A stretch of 64,000 bases of DNA from JANOYY01 sp043720395 (GTDB lineage Bacteria > Actinomycetota > Acidimicrobiia > Acidimicrobiales > JANYDT01): assembly GCA_043720395.1 (NCBI GenBank), contig JAYSSR010000102.1, positions 89,766 to 153,765 of the forward strand. Reading direction: 5' to 3'. Below, piece after piece: positions 41,140 through 49,653 of this stretch (positions within the stretch are counted from its first letter, which is position 1; each line of letters begins with the position of its first letter). Both the position numbers and the translations under genes were made by a program. The notes beneath the pieces were generated by a model. It ran no database searches. It was given only the letters and a program-made list of their open reading frames with translations, and was not told where the DNA came from.

Positions 41140-44037
41140 CTATGTAGCCATCAACCCGTTGCCGTGCGCCCAGGCCGTTGCCTCTGATCGGTTTCGAACT
41201 CCGAGCTTGAGATAGACGTTGGCCACGTGGCGGTTGACCGTCGCCGGCGAGAGGTACAGCCGTTCGGCGATCTCGTTGTTCGTCAATCCGGTCGACACCA
41301 GCCGAAGCACCTCCGACTCCCGGCGACTGAGCCCACCAACGGTCCCCGGTAGCAGTCGCGGTGAGTCGTCCGTCCGCCGATCCAGGAGCCGCCGTCGCCA
41401 GCCGATCATGCCGAGGTCGTCGAACGCCGTGGCGGCGCGCGTTTCGACCATCGAAAGCCGAGGGCCATCGAGCAGCGCCTCATCGGCATCGACGAGGGCC
41501 GCAAGCGAAAGATGCCCGCCGACGCGGTAGTCGTCGCGGGCCTGAGCGAACGCCTCGACCGCCTCCACGTGCCGTCCCATGACGGCCGCAAGACGGCCAC
41601 GAGAATGGGCGAACGATACGCACGGTCCCGGTGGTGCGTCAGCAGTCGTTTGCCGATCGAGCAATGCGATCAATTCGGCGGCGGCATCAACGTCGTTGAG
41701 CAGGTGTGCGGCCGCCGAACCAAACCACAACGCGCCGCCGACACCGTGATCCATTGGACTCAGTCGGCCAATTCCGATCACCGCGTTTTCGAGAAAAATC
41801 CGCGCGCGAATCACATCGCGGGACAGCGCCGCGCTTACCGCTCCAATCGTCATCATTACGACCGAGAACGGACCCGAACCGCCCGGGCGGTGAACAAAGC
41901 CCCACAACTGCTCAGTGACGGCAGCCAACTCGGTGCCATGTCCAACGGCAACGTGGACGCTGCTCACGTCGACGTCCCCACCGCGACAGTAGAGGACAAC
42001 CGCCCGCATCATCGGGGTCAGTGCATGCAGGCGGTGAGTCGGCCACAGATCGGTCCCGAACACGGCCGCCGCGCCGAGATGCCGAGTGGCGGACTCGAGA
42101 TCGCCGAGCAACGCGTCGCAGAATGCCGCGAAGGCATGTGCTTCAAGCTGCGCCGGAATGGACTGTGTCTGCACGCCGAGGGTCAGGAGTTCTTCGTACA
42201 GCCGACGAGCGTCCTCAAGTCGACCGTGTCGCAGCGCCAGGTCGCGCGCTACGAGATCGAGCCCGCGGCGGACCGCAACCGGATGTGACCATGATCGAAC
42301 CGTGAGCAACAGCCGTTCCGTGTCGGCGAGGGACCGGTGCTCGAACGGGCCGACCGACAGTGCCCGGTCAACCTCATCGGCACTCTGGCGCAAGGCAACA
42401 ACTGCCTTTTCGGGATATCCGGTCCAGCGCCCCGCATACAACGGGCCGTCCAACACGACGTCAACCGGGTCGACCAAAACCGCCAGACGTGCCCACAGAA
42501 TCCCGGACCGCTGCGCCGCAATGTCGTCGTCGGTGCGGCATCCGACAGCGTCGTCGCTCGCCCCGATACGGTCGAACGCTTCACGGACCAGCGGCTCCCA
42601 GCTCTCACGCGGAACCCCTTCGCGCAACAACGACACCACCCTTGCGACCAGCGTCGAGACCTCATCGACGTCGAGTACTGCCATTGCCGAACGCGTCGCG
42701 GCGATGGCTGTGACCGTATCCAGCAACGCGGCCGATGCCATCGCCTTGATCGACCATGCGTGGCCGACAAGTTCCTTGCTACCCCGGGGTCCGATCACCA
42801 CCAACAACCGATCGGCACATTCGATGACCTCGCCATGGGCACCCGATGCAGCGAGGAGTGTTGCTGCGTCGACAAGTGCCTCGATCACGGTCGCGTCATC
42901 GACCCCTACTGAACCTCTCGCCAACCACAGGTGCCCGGCAACCTCGACCGCAGTCGTGCCCGCCTTGCCGACGCGAATCGCTTCGGCCAACGAGGCGTGC
43001 ACCTGCAGACGCCGACTTGGATTCACCGTGTCGGCGACAGCGTCGCGCACCAGGGCGTGCGAAAACCGGTACTTCGCGCCGACCCCGCCGACGCGTTCCA
43101 CCAGACCGTGGGCAAGGGCCTCATCGACAGCCGCCATGCCCGGCTCGTACTCGACACCGGCAACCGATGCGACCGACTCCAACTCGAATGACGCCCCGGC
43201 GATCGCCGCGACCTGCAAGACCGCGACGGTGGGAGCAGGCATGCTCGACAACCGTTCACGCACCACCAGACGAACCGTCGACGGAATCCCGAGCTCGGAG
43301 GTGCTCACATCGCTTGACCAACGTCCATCTCGAGAAACCACCTGCCCGGTCGCCGCGAGGTGTCGGGCCAACTCTCGAACGAAGAGCGGATTGCCATCGG
43401 TCGCCCCGCAGATCGCCCGGACCAACGCGCCCGGCGGTTCGCCCCCCAGCGTCTCGGCGACCAGTTCACCGACCTCAAGGGCGTCCAGGCCGGTCAGATC
43501 GAGCGTTGTGGTCGCTGCACAGCGCAGCACGACGCCTAATGCCCGGGACAACGGTGCTCCGGTCGCGAGCGAAGGATCAGGATCTCGATGCGCTACCACC
43601 AACAGCACCGGCGAATCGCCGAGCCGAGGGGCGATGAATTCAAGGAGTCGCAAACTGTCCCGATCTGCCCAGTGCACGTCGTCGAACACGAGCACGAGGC
43701 GACGGTCGCCGGCCGCCCTAACCAGCTGATCTCGTAGTGCTGTGAACATCCGCAAGGTCGCTTCTGCTGAATCCGCCGGCGCTCCCGAGCCTTCCCCGAA
43801 GTACTCGCCTCCGAGCGCCTGAACCCACATAGCGAAGGCCGATTGCCAATCCGCGAAGGCTGCGCCACGATGAACGACCGCCCCGGACGCCAAGGCTTCA
43901 CGGACGAACTCGTCGATCAGGCGAGACTTTCCGATTCCGGCCTCGCCACGCACCACCACGATCGCAGCACCAGCGTCCGCGCCGAACACTGCGCGCAGCA
44001 CCGCAAGTTCGGCCCGGCGACCAACCACAGCAGCCAC
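41140..44037 (-). CDS. LuxR-family regulator with N-terminal AAA ATPase (MalT/LAL-like)
   Basis: 965 residues, GTG start. An N-terminal AAA_16-type ATPase has Walker A VVRGEAGIGKSRLIDEF and Walker B LVLVFDDVHWADRDSLRLLE. A long helical middle follows, probably TPR-like (for example ARRLYEELLTLGVQTQSIPA). The C-terminal LuxR helix-turn-helix reads GLSRRESEVLRLVSTGLTNN and NRHVANVYLKLGVRNRSEAT. Large ATP-dependent activators of this type respond to inducers and switch on adjacent operons; the likely neighbours are the hydrolase and membrane-protein genes downstream. Ligand unknown. Confidence 0.92.
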   Translation of the reverse strand: MAAVVGRRAELAVLRAVFGADAGAAIVVVRGEAGIGKSRLIDEFVREALASGAVVHRGAAFADWQSAFAMWVQALGGEYFGEGSGAPADSAEATLRMFTALRDQLVRAAGDRRLVLVFDDVHWADRDSLRLLEFIAPRLGDSPVLLVVAHRDPDPSLATGAPLSRALGVVLRCAATTTLDLTGLDALEVGELVAETLGGEPPGALVRAICGATDGNPLFVRELARHLAATGQVVSRDGRWSSDVSTSELGIPSTVRLVVRERLSSMPAPTVAVLQVAAIAGASFELESVASVAGVEYEPGMAAVDEALAHGLVERVGGVGAKYRFSHALVRDAVADTVNPSRRLQVHASLAEAIRVGKAGTTAVEVAGHLWLARGSVGVDDATVIEALVDAATLLAASGAHGEVIECADRLLVVIGPRGSKELVGHAWSIKAMASAALLDTVTAIAATRSAMAVLDVDEVSTLVARVVSLLREGVPRESWEPLVREAFDRIGASDDAVGCRTDDDIAAQRSGILWARLAVLVDPVDVVLDGPLYAGRWTGYPEKAVVALRQSADEVDRALSVGPFEHRSLADTERLLLTVRSWSHPVAVRRGLDLVARDLALRHGRLEDARRLYEELLTLGVQTQSIPAQLEAHAFAAFCDALLGDLESATRHLGAAAVFGTDLWPTHRLHALTPMMRAVVLYCRGGDVDVSSVHVAVGHGTELAAVTEQLWGFVHRPGGSGPFSVVMMTIGAVSAALSRDVIRARIFLENAVIGIGRLSPMDHGVGGALWFGSAAAHLLNDVDAAAELIALLDRQTTADAPPGPCVSFAHSRGRLAAVMGRHVEAVEAFAQARDDYRVGGHLSLAALVDADEALLDGPRLSMVETRAATAFDDLGMIGWRRRLLDRRTDDSPRLLPGTVGGLSRRESEVLRLVSTGLTNNEIAERLYLSPATVNRHVANVYLKLGVRNRSEATAWAHGNGLMAT

Positions 44038-44127
44038 GCTGCAAAGCTACCCGTTTGGTCGTGGCAGCGCCCGGCCGTGCAGCGAGGCCGCTCACCGGAG
44101 AAGTCCGCTGTCCGGTCGCGGTCACCT

Positions 44128-44922
44128 CTACGCAACTCCACGGATGGCGGTGCGCCACAGGCGATTGAACGAATCGTCGAACTCTCGGTGTCGCGCTCGG
44201 AGCGCGTCGCCGGGCCACCCCCGTGGAAGCAGTTGGATCGGCAGAAGTGGGTCGGCTTGGAGGTGTCGTATCACCGCCGCGTCGAGGGCGAAGTTGGTGG
44301 GGAGTGAATCGCGACGTCCGCGTTCGAGTTGCCGCTGTCCAACCGCCATCGCCCGCTGGAGGTTCTTCGCCGTCGTCGACCAGTCGCGCAGATCCCAGAG
44401 CTGAGCAGCGGTTGCTGCTGGATCAACGGGCTCCGCGAGCCAATGATCAGCGTGCGGACCGAACACGGACCGAGCGCCGTCGAGACTGGCGAGATTCGCC
44501 GGACGCGCCCACACCCCATCGCGCAACGCGCCGTAGCGGTGGCGGTGGAACATCGTGCGCATCGTCGAGCGGTCGGCCGCCGAACGTGGCTCCTGCGTTG
44601 AGCTCACCACGAAAATCGACCATCGGTCGTCGGTTCCACCCACCGGACCGATGCGGCTCTCGTCCTGTCGACGCTGGCGCTCCAGCAGTGCGCCGACCAA
44701 CGAGTAGTGCCCGTCGTGAACGGACAGCTCACCGTTGGCTGCCATGCGCGTCATGGCGACACGTGCCGTCCCGCCGGCGACACCGAGGATCTCACACGAG
44801 CGCACGAGGACCGCGGCGGGAAGCGTCGGTGGATGCGTTCCTAGCAGCGTGCTCGCGATCACGGAGCGAGCACTGAGTGGACGGAGCTTTCGTTCTGAAG
44901 GTGTATTACCGATTGTGTTCAT
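44128..44922 (-). CDS. PaaX-family transcriptional regulator
   Basis: 264 residues, ATG start. A winged-helix N-terminal part (LSARSVIASTLLGTHPPTLP, ILGVAGGTARVAMTRMAANG) is followed by the PaaX middle domain (WSIFVVSSTQEPRSAADRST, RYGALRDGVWARPANL) and the helical C-terminal region. PaaX regulates phenylacetate catabolism elsewhere, but here it diverges from a desaturase/acyl-CoA-dehydrogenase pair. The intergenic gap is only 26 bases, so one operator would serve both. Ligand is likely an acyl-CoA (inference). Confidence 0.87.
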   Translation of the reverse strand: MNTIGNTPSERKLRPLSARSVIASTLLGTHPPTLPAAVLVRSCEILGVAGGTARVAMTRMAANGELSVHDGHYSLVGALLERQRRQDESRIGPVGGTDDRWSIFVVSSTQEPRSAADRSTMRTMFHRHRYGALRDGVWARPANLASLDGARSVFGPHADHWLAEPVDPAATAAQLWDLRDWSTTAKNLQRAMAVGQRQLERGRRDSLPTNFALDAAVIRHLQADPLLPIQLLPRGWPGDALRARHREFDDSFNRLWRTAIRGVA

Positions 44923-44948
44923 ACGGATCAGGTCTGTAATATAGCGTC

Positions 44949-45959
44949 ATGGCCACGACCATGCTCCCCGACGACACCCTGTTGCCCAACGTCTTCCCCA
45001 CGAACCGTTTGAACGCGAAGGGTATGGCCTTGATGCCGCTGCGGGCCGAGCTGCGTCGCGTCGCCAACGTCCGCAATGCCATGTCGGTCGCGTCGGTGTG
45101 GCTGCAGACGCTTGGTGTGATTATCGGCGCGCATGCGATCGTTTCCCGCACCGGGTGGTGGCCGTTGTGGATCGCCGTGTTCTTGCTCATGGGCCGCGGC
45201 CACGGACTCTTCGGCATCCTCGGCCACGAGGCCGCGCACCGGATGTTGTTCTCGAAGCAGTGGGCCAACGACGGCGTCGGCACGTGGATCGTGAACGCCC
45301 CCACCTTCGTGTCGCAGGGTGCGTACCGTCGCTCGCACATGGCCCATCACCGTGACGCACTTGGCGCGAATGAGCCCGACAAGACGCTGTATGTCGAGTA
45401 CCCGATCACGCGAGCGTCGTTCGGTCGCAAACTGCGCCGCGACGCGTCCGGAGAGTCCGGCCTGAAGCTGATGCGCGGCCTGATGCGCGGTCTGAAGAAC
45501 CCGGCAGCGAGACCGTCGGTCATCAGGATCATCAGCGCGCAGATCATCATCGCAGCGGTGCTGACGTGGACAGTCGGTTGGTGGGCGTGGCCCGTCCTCT
45601 GGTTCGCCCCGTGGATGACGGCGTGGCGAGTCATCAACCGATTGCGCGCAATCGCCGAACACGGCGGCATGACCAACAGCCCCGACGAGCGACTCGTGAC
45701 CCATCACTGTCGCCAGGGGTGGACAGCACGGTTCTGGATGGTGCCGTTCAACACCGGTTGGCACGTCGCACATCACCTGGATGCCGGTGTCACGTGGCGC
45801 AACCTTCCGCGGTTCCATCGCGAACTCGAAGCAGCGGGGTACTTCCCGGCGGGACTCGTGCACGAGAGCTACCGGTCGCTGTGGCGTCGACTGTCGAGCC
45901 GCTCCGCTGCAGAAACGGTGCGCTCCGGAGCTGGCACGCCGGTAGCGTCCAGATCGTGA
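44949..45959 (+). CDS. Membrane fatty acid desaturase
   Basis: 336 residues, ATG start. The three His boxes of acyl-lipid or acyl-CoA desaturases are present: H93 in GLFGILGHEAAHRMLF, H130-M-A-H-H in RRSHMAHHRDALGA and H-V-A-H-H in TGWHVAHHLDAGVTW. Membrane helices flank them. It introduces a double bond or hydroxyl into a lipid chain using a diiron centre. It diverges from the PaaX-type regulator with only 26 bases between starts (TAATAT in that gap may be a -10 box), and overlaps the acyl-CoA dehydrogenase-like gene by 4 bases. Confidence 0.92.
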   Translation: MATTMLPDDTLLPNVFPTNRLNAKGMALMPLRAELRRVANVRNAMSVASVWLQTLGVIIGAHAIVSRTGWWPLWIAVFLLMGRGHGLFGILGHEAAHRMLFSKQWANDGVGTWIVNAPTFVSQGAYRRSHMAHHRDALGANEPDKTLYVEYPITRASFGRKLRRDASGESGLKLMRGLMRGLKNPAARPSVIRIISAQIIIAAVLTWTVGWWAWPVLWFAPWMTAWRVINRLRAIAEHGGMTNSPDERLVTHHCRQGWTARFWMVPFNTGWHVAHHLDAGVTWRNLPRFHRELEAAGYFPAGLVHESYRSLWRRLSSRSAAETVRSGAGTPVASRS

Positions 45960-47086
45960 CCGCAGCCTCGCAAGGACTTCTCCCCGCGGCCATCGCCGCG
46001 CAACCTGCGCTGGCGGCCGAGGCGGAAGACAACGAACGCGCCCGAGCGATCGGTCCGGCGACGGTTGCGATCCTTCGCTCCCTCGATGCGTTCCGCATGT
46101 TCGTACCGCAGCAGTACGGCGGTCCGGAGGTCGACCCCGTGAGCGCTTTCGAGGTGGTCGCCGCCGTGTCGCGGGCGGACGCCGCTGCCGGTTGGTGTGC
46201 CACGATCGCCTCCCAGACCTCACACATTGCAGGCTCGCTCGACCCTCACTGGGCCGAGTCGATCTTTCGTGCGCCCGACGCCATCGCGTGCGGGGCGTTC
46301 GCGCCACAGGGGCGTGGGCGTCCGGTCGAAGGCGGACACGTCGTGAACGGCTCGTGGAGCTGGGGGAGTGGTACTCACCTGGCAACGTGGATCAGCGGTG
46401 GCACGATGACCGAGTCGGGTGAGTTCCACCAGATGCTTTTCCCCGCGCCGTCGGTCACGATCGAGGACACGTGGTACTCGGCAGGACTTGCGGGTACGGC
46501 GTCCAACGACTTCAGCGTCAGCGACGAGTTCGTACCCGATGGCCGGTCCGTCCGCTTCGGACATGCGAAGCCCACGTGTGACTCGGCGATCGCTCGTACG
46601 CCCGGCTTCGTACTCTTCGCGGGGGGCGTCGCGTCGGTGCTGCTCGGCATCGCGGAACGAGCGGTCGAGGAGATCGTGACGCTCGCCGGGTCGAAGCGTC
46701 CGGCGCAGTCCTCGAAGACGCTCTCGACCTCGCCGATCGCGCAGGCCGACCTGGCCCGTGCGTCGGCCTCGGTGCGGTCCGCTCGTGTCTACCTGTTTCA
46801 CGAGGTCGGACAGGTGTGGGACACCGTCTTGGCAGGCGACCGAGTGTCGGTTGAACAGCGTCTCGCGGTGCGTCTCGCGGCGTCGCATGCAGCCGGGGAG
46901 TGCGTCCGGGTCGTCGACGCTTGCTTTGCGATGGGTGGCGGGTCAGCGGTCTACGCCACCTCGCCGTTGCAACGATGCCTGCGCGACGCGCACACGGCCG
47001 CCGCGCACATCATGGTAAGTGCACGTACGTTCGAGACGGTCGGACGCCACCGCCTCGGTTTGGACATCGACCTCAATTCGCTCTGA
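45956..47086 (+). CDS. Acyl-CoA dehydrogenase-like flavoprotein (hydroxylase type)
   Basis: 376 residues from the GTG at 45956 overlapping the desaturase stop; the longer frame is a shadow. N-terminal helices (AEAEDNERARAIGPATVAIL, MFVPQQYGGPEVDPVSAFEV), a middle beta domain (VVNGSWSWGSGTHLATWISG) and a C-terminal helical bundle (SHAAGECVRVVDACFAMGGG, then LQRCLRDAHTAAAHIMVSAR). This is the layout of acyl-CoA dehydrogenase type 2/flavin monooxygenase oxygenase components such as HsaA or DszC. The catalytic Glu of true dehydrogenases is not apparent, so hydroxylation is more likely. Operon with the desaturase. Confidence 0.85.
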   Translation: MTAASQGLLPAAIAAQPALAAEAEDNERARAIGPATVAILRSLDAFRMFVPQQYGGPEVDPVSAFEVVAAVSRADAAAGWCATIASQTSHIAGSLDPHWAESIFRAPDAIACGAFAPQGRGRPVEGGHVVNGSWSWGSGTHLATWISGGTMTESGEFHQMLFPAPSVTIEDTWYSAGLAGTASNDFSVSDEFVPDGRSVRFGHAKPTCDSAIARTPGFVLFAGGVASVLLGIAERAVEEIVTLAGSKRPAQSSKTLSTSPIAQADLARASASVRSARVYLFHEVGQVWDTVLAGDRVSVEQRLAVRLAASHAAGECVRVVDACFAMGGGSAVYATSPLQRCLRDAHTAAAHIMVSARTFETVGRHRLGLDIDLNSL

Positions 47087-47144
47087 CGCGGTGACGTTGG
47101 TGGCGGTCCCACGACCGTGTGGGGCAGCGGATACCCTGACCGGC

Positions 47145-47603
47145 ATGTTGAAACCAGGGGACAAAGCGCCACCACTCGACCTCGCCGATCAGGACGGCAG
47201 CGTCGTGAAGCTCAGTGGGTACAAGGGTCACCGAGTGTGCGCGTACTTCTACCCGAAAGCGGACACGCCTGGCTGCACGCAGCAGTCGTGCCTCCTCCGA
47301 GATTTGGTCGCGGGTGGCACGATCGGTGACGTGGCCGTGGTCGGGATCTCGCCGGACCCGTCGGCGAAGCAGAAGAAATTCGACGCCAAGTACGGGCTCG
47401 GCTTCCCACTCCTCGCCGACGTCGACCACACCGTTGCCGAGGCGTACGGCGTGTGGAAAGAGAAGTCGATGTATGGTCGCAAGTACATGGGCATCGAACG
47501 CTCGGCGTTCCTCATCGACGCTACCGGCCGGATCGAGCGGGCCTGGTTCAAGGTCAGTCCGAAGGACACGCCCGCGGTGCTGCTGGAAGCGCTCGGACTG
47601 TGA
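47145..47603 (+). CDS. bcp: Bcp/PrxQ-type peroxiredoxin
   Basis: 152 residues from the ATG at 47145. The peroxidatic and resolving Cys are C44 and C49 in ADTPGCTQQSCLLRDL, the PrxQ pattern with a 4-residue gap. Further conserved stretches are VCAYFYPKAD, VVGISPDPSAKQKKFDAKYG and YMGIERSAFLIDATGRIE. It reduces peroxides using thioredoxin. Cytoplasmic. The stop overlaps the next gene's GTG (GTGA). Confidence 0.94.
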   Translation: MLKPGDKAPPLDLADQDGSVVKLSGYKGHRVCAYFYPKADTPGCTQQSCLLRDLVAGGTIGDVAVVGISPDPSAKQKKFDAKYGLGFPLLADVDHTVAEAYGVWKEKSMYGRKYMGIERSAFLIDATGRIERAWFKVSPKDTPAVLLEALGL

Positions 47604-48028
47604 ACGGCTTCCCGACGCCCGCATCGGTGCTGCCCCATCGGGACCCGTTCCTGCTGGTCAGTGAGGTCACCGCCTTGGAGCCGGGCGTCTCCGCCTCGGC
47701 GCTCTGGCGTCTGACCGGCGACGAGTGGTTCTGGCCCGGGCACTTCCCTGGACGTCCTACGCTGCCGGGCGTTCTCATGGTCGAGTCGCTCGCGCAGGTC
47801 GGTGCGATTGCGGTCCTGACCGACCCGCGCTTCACCGGCAAGCTCCCTTTGTTCGGCGGCGTCGACAGTGCACGGTTCCGCCGCCAAGCCGGGCCGGGCG
47901 ACGTCCTCGAGCTCACCGTCACGATGAGCCGCATGTCTGCCCGCGCCGGCAAGGGTTCCGGCGCGGTCGCTCTGAACGGCAAGGTCGCCTGCGAGGCCGA
48001 CCTGCTCTTCGTCATCGTCGACGCTTAG
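47600..48028 (+). CDS. FabZ/FabA-like 3-hydroxyacyl dehydratase (hotdog)
   Basis: 142 residues from the GTG at 47600 overlapping the peroxiredoxin stop. The active-site block reads HRDPFLLVSEVTAL, then WPGHFPGRPTLPGVLMVESL with His48 and Glu62 in the FabZ spacing. It also has AVLTDPRFTGKLPLFGGVDS. It dehydrates 3-hydroxyacyl-ACP or -CoA to the enoyl form. The fab operon lies 1.6 kb away on the other strand, separated by the AbiEi-like gene and repeats; it may be the operon's missing dehydratase. Confidence 0.9.
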   Translation: MNGFPTPASVLPHRDPFLLVSEVTALEPGVSASALWRLTGDEWFWPGHFPGRPTLPGVLMVESLAQVGAIAVLTDPRFTGKLPLFGGVDSARFRRQAGPGDVLELTVTMSRMSARAGKGSGAVALNGKVACEADLLFVIVDA

Positions 48029-48133
48029 CCCCACGCCGCACCCGCCCGCGCCGTTCGCATGGTCGAACGGCCCGCACCGGCCCCCAGGGTCGCCCCGCCC
48101 GCGCCGGGCAGCATTGTTCGCGGGCACCCTTCG

Positions 48134-48364
48134 TCGCGGTACATCCGGCCCGTTCGCGGTGCAATGGGCGCGTCCGAATGCACCGCGAGCGCACCGATTG
48201 CACCGCGAACGGAATCGGCGCGCGGCTACCGACCGCGAAGCGCATTTGGGACGCGGTACATCCGGCCCGTTCGCGGTGCAATGGGCGCGTCCGAATGCAC
48301 CGCGAGCGCACCGATTGCACCGCGAACCGGAATCGACGCGCGGCTACCGACCGCGAAGCGTCTC
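48134..48364. repeat. Dispersed palindromic repeat, two tandem copies (period 117)
   Basis: Copy A starts GCGGTACATCCGGCCCG at 48136 and copy B starts identically at 48253. Each continues GTTCGCGGTGCAATGGGCG, GTCCGAATGCACCGCGAGCG, ATTGCACCGCGAAC and GCGCGGCTACCGACCGCGAA. The copies are nearly identical over about 110 bases, so the duplication is recent. This fills the 357 bases between the FabZ-like gene and the AbiEi-like gene. Frames through it code only Arg/His/Thr-rich peptides and are not genes. Confidence 0.9.
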
Positions 48365-48385
48365 GAAATGCGGTTCGCTGTACGG

Positions 48386-49498
48386 ATGGATCAGACCGCT
48401 GAGCAGCAACGTCCTCGTCGCCGTAGTCAACTGCTGGAAGACGGGTGGTCTCGTCGCGGCATTGACGCTGCGGTCCGTCGCGGCATTGACGCTGCGGTCC
48501 GTCGCGGCGAGCTCCGGAAAGAGGCGCGCGGCATGTTCGTTGAGAGGCCAAAAGATGGTCCGGAACCGCAGGACGTCGTGATTGTGAACGATGTCGAAGC
48601 GGACGACTCGCCTGAGACGACTCCGCACACAGCGGACGATTCGAAAGCTCACGAAGCCGAACAAGCGTGGCGGGCCAAGCTCGCGTTGCGACTCGCTCAA
48701 GCGGGAGAACCGGCTGCGATCGGCGTCCGATCAGCGGCACGACTGCACGGTTTCGATGGGTTCGACAGGGTTACCGCGATTGATCTGATGGCCTTCAATC
48801 GCCATCACCCTCGCGGCGCGAAAGTGTTCCGGAGTCGCACACTTGTGCTGCACGACATCGTGCACATGGATGGTCTCGCCGTGACTTCCAGGGCTCGGAC
48901 GCTGCTCGACCTCGGACGCGTCGAGTCGGTCGACACCGTGGAGTGTGCCGTCGAGTCGGCAGTGCGGGGTCCTGACCCCAAACAGCCCCGTTTGTTCGAC
49001 GCCGAGCTTCTGGCAGAGCTGTACGATCGAGCGTTCCCGATCCATCAACGCACCGGGACTGCGGTCACGGCTGATGCGCTGAGAAGGCGTCCACCTGGCG
49101 CAATTCCGACGGGGAGCATCGCGGAGACGCGGGCGGTGCAGGCGCTCCGACGCGACTCTGTCCGTGATGTTGCGCGCCAGACACAGGTGCGCTTCATCGG
49201 TGCTGGCGGCCAGATCATCCATTGCTTCTTCATCGATCTGGATATTCAGAATGGTTCGCTCTTTCTTGAGACCAACGGTGCGATCGCTCACGGTGGTGGC
49301 GTGATGACCAAACGTGATGTCGAGCGGAACAACCTGATCAGCCTCCACTTCGAACTCTTGGTCGTGCCCGCTTCAGACGTCTTGTACCGGCCAAGCGCGT
49401 TTGTGCGGGAAGTCCAACAACGCCTTGCCCGCCCGGTGCGTCCACTCGACCCGACGCGCGTGACCCGTACTGCCGACGGCTACGACATCCTCCTCTGA
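48386..49498 (+). CDS. AbiEi-antitoxin-like domain protein with endonuclease-like C-terminus
   Basis: 370 residues from the ATG at 48386 (48368 is also possible). N-terminal winged-helix typical of type IV AbiEi antitoxins, but with a tandem 8-residue duplication: RRGIDAAVRRGIDAAVRRGE. An acidic, low-complexity insert (about 60-90) follows. The middle domain reads IGVRSAARLHGFDGFDRVTA, LVLHDIVHMDGLAVTSRART and LLDLGRVESVDTVECAVESA. The C-terminal part, IIHCFFIDLDIQNGSLFLET, then MTKRDVERNNLISLHFELLV, resembles the DUF559/Vsr nuclease-like fold. Such proteins are common in actinobacteria and mostly without a paired toxin. It is flanked on both sides by the dispersed repeat. Confidence 0.82.
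   Translation: MDQTAEQQRPRRRSQLLEDGWSRRGIDAAVRRGIDAAVRRGELRKEARGMFVERPKDGPEPQDVVIVNDVEADDSPETTPHTADDSKAHEAEQAWRAKLALRLAQAGEPAAIGVRSAARLHGFDGFDRVTAIDLMAFNRHHPRGAKVFRSRTLVLHDIVHMDGLAVTSRARTLLDLGRVESVDTVECAVESAVRGPDPKQPRLFDAELLAELYDRAFPIHQRTGTAVTADALRRRPPGAIPTGSIAETRAVQALRRDSVRDVARQTQVRFIGAGGQIIHCFFIDLDIQNGSLFLETNGAIAHGGGVMTKRDVERNNLISLHFELLVVPASDVLYRPSAFVREVQQRLARPVRPLDPTRVTRTADGYDILL
48452..48508 (+). repeat. 24-bp in-frame tandem duplication
   Basis: CGTCGCGGCATTGACGCTGC plus GGTC (24 bases) occurs at 48452-48475 and exactly again at 48476-48499, followed by a third partial CGTCGCGGC. It doubles GIDAAVRR inside the DNA-binding region of the AbiEi-like protein. Confidence 0.95.
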
Positions 49499-49527
49499 CC
49501 GAGCCCGAGCCCGACCCCGACTGGCCC

Positions 49528-49598
49528 GCGGTACATCCGGTGCGCTCGCGGTGCGTTCGGGCGCGCCAAGTGCACCGCAAGCGAGCACGATGTACCGC
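49528..49598. repeat. Dispersed palindromic repeat, full-length copy with terminal arms
   Basis: It begins GCGGTACATC (49528-49537) and ends with the reverse complement GATGTACCGC (49589-49598). Inside, GCTCGCGGTGCG faces GCACCGCAAGCGAGC. This copy shows the whole element as a near-palindrome of 71 bases. It lies 30 bases after the AbiEi-like gene, before the convergent fabF. Confidence 0.88.
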
Positions 49599-49653
49599 GA
49601 CGAAGAACGCGTGGGCGATGGCGGTTGCTTCGGCCGGCCAGGCGACCCAGCGG

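Noticed and set aside
47725..48402. Open frame running through the FabZ-like gene into the tandem repeats
   Set aside because: The first half is out of frame with a clear hotdog enzyme and the second half is translated palindromic repeat.
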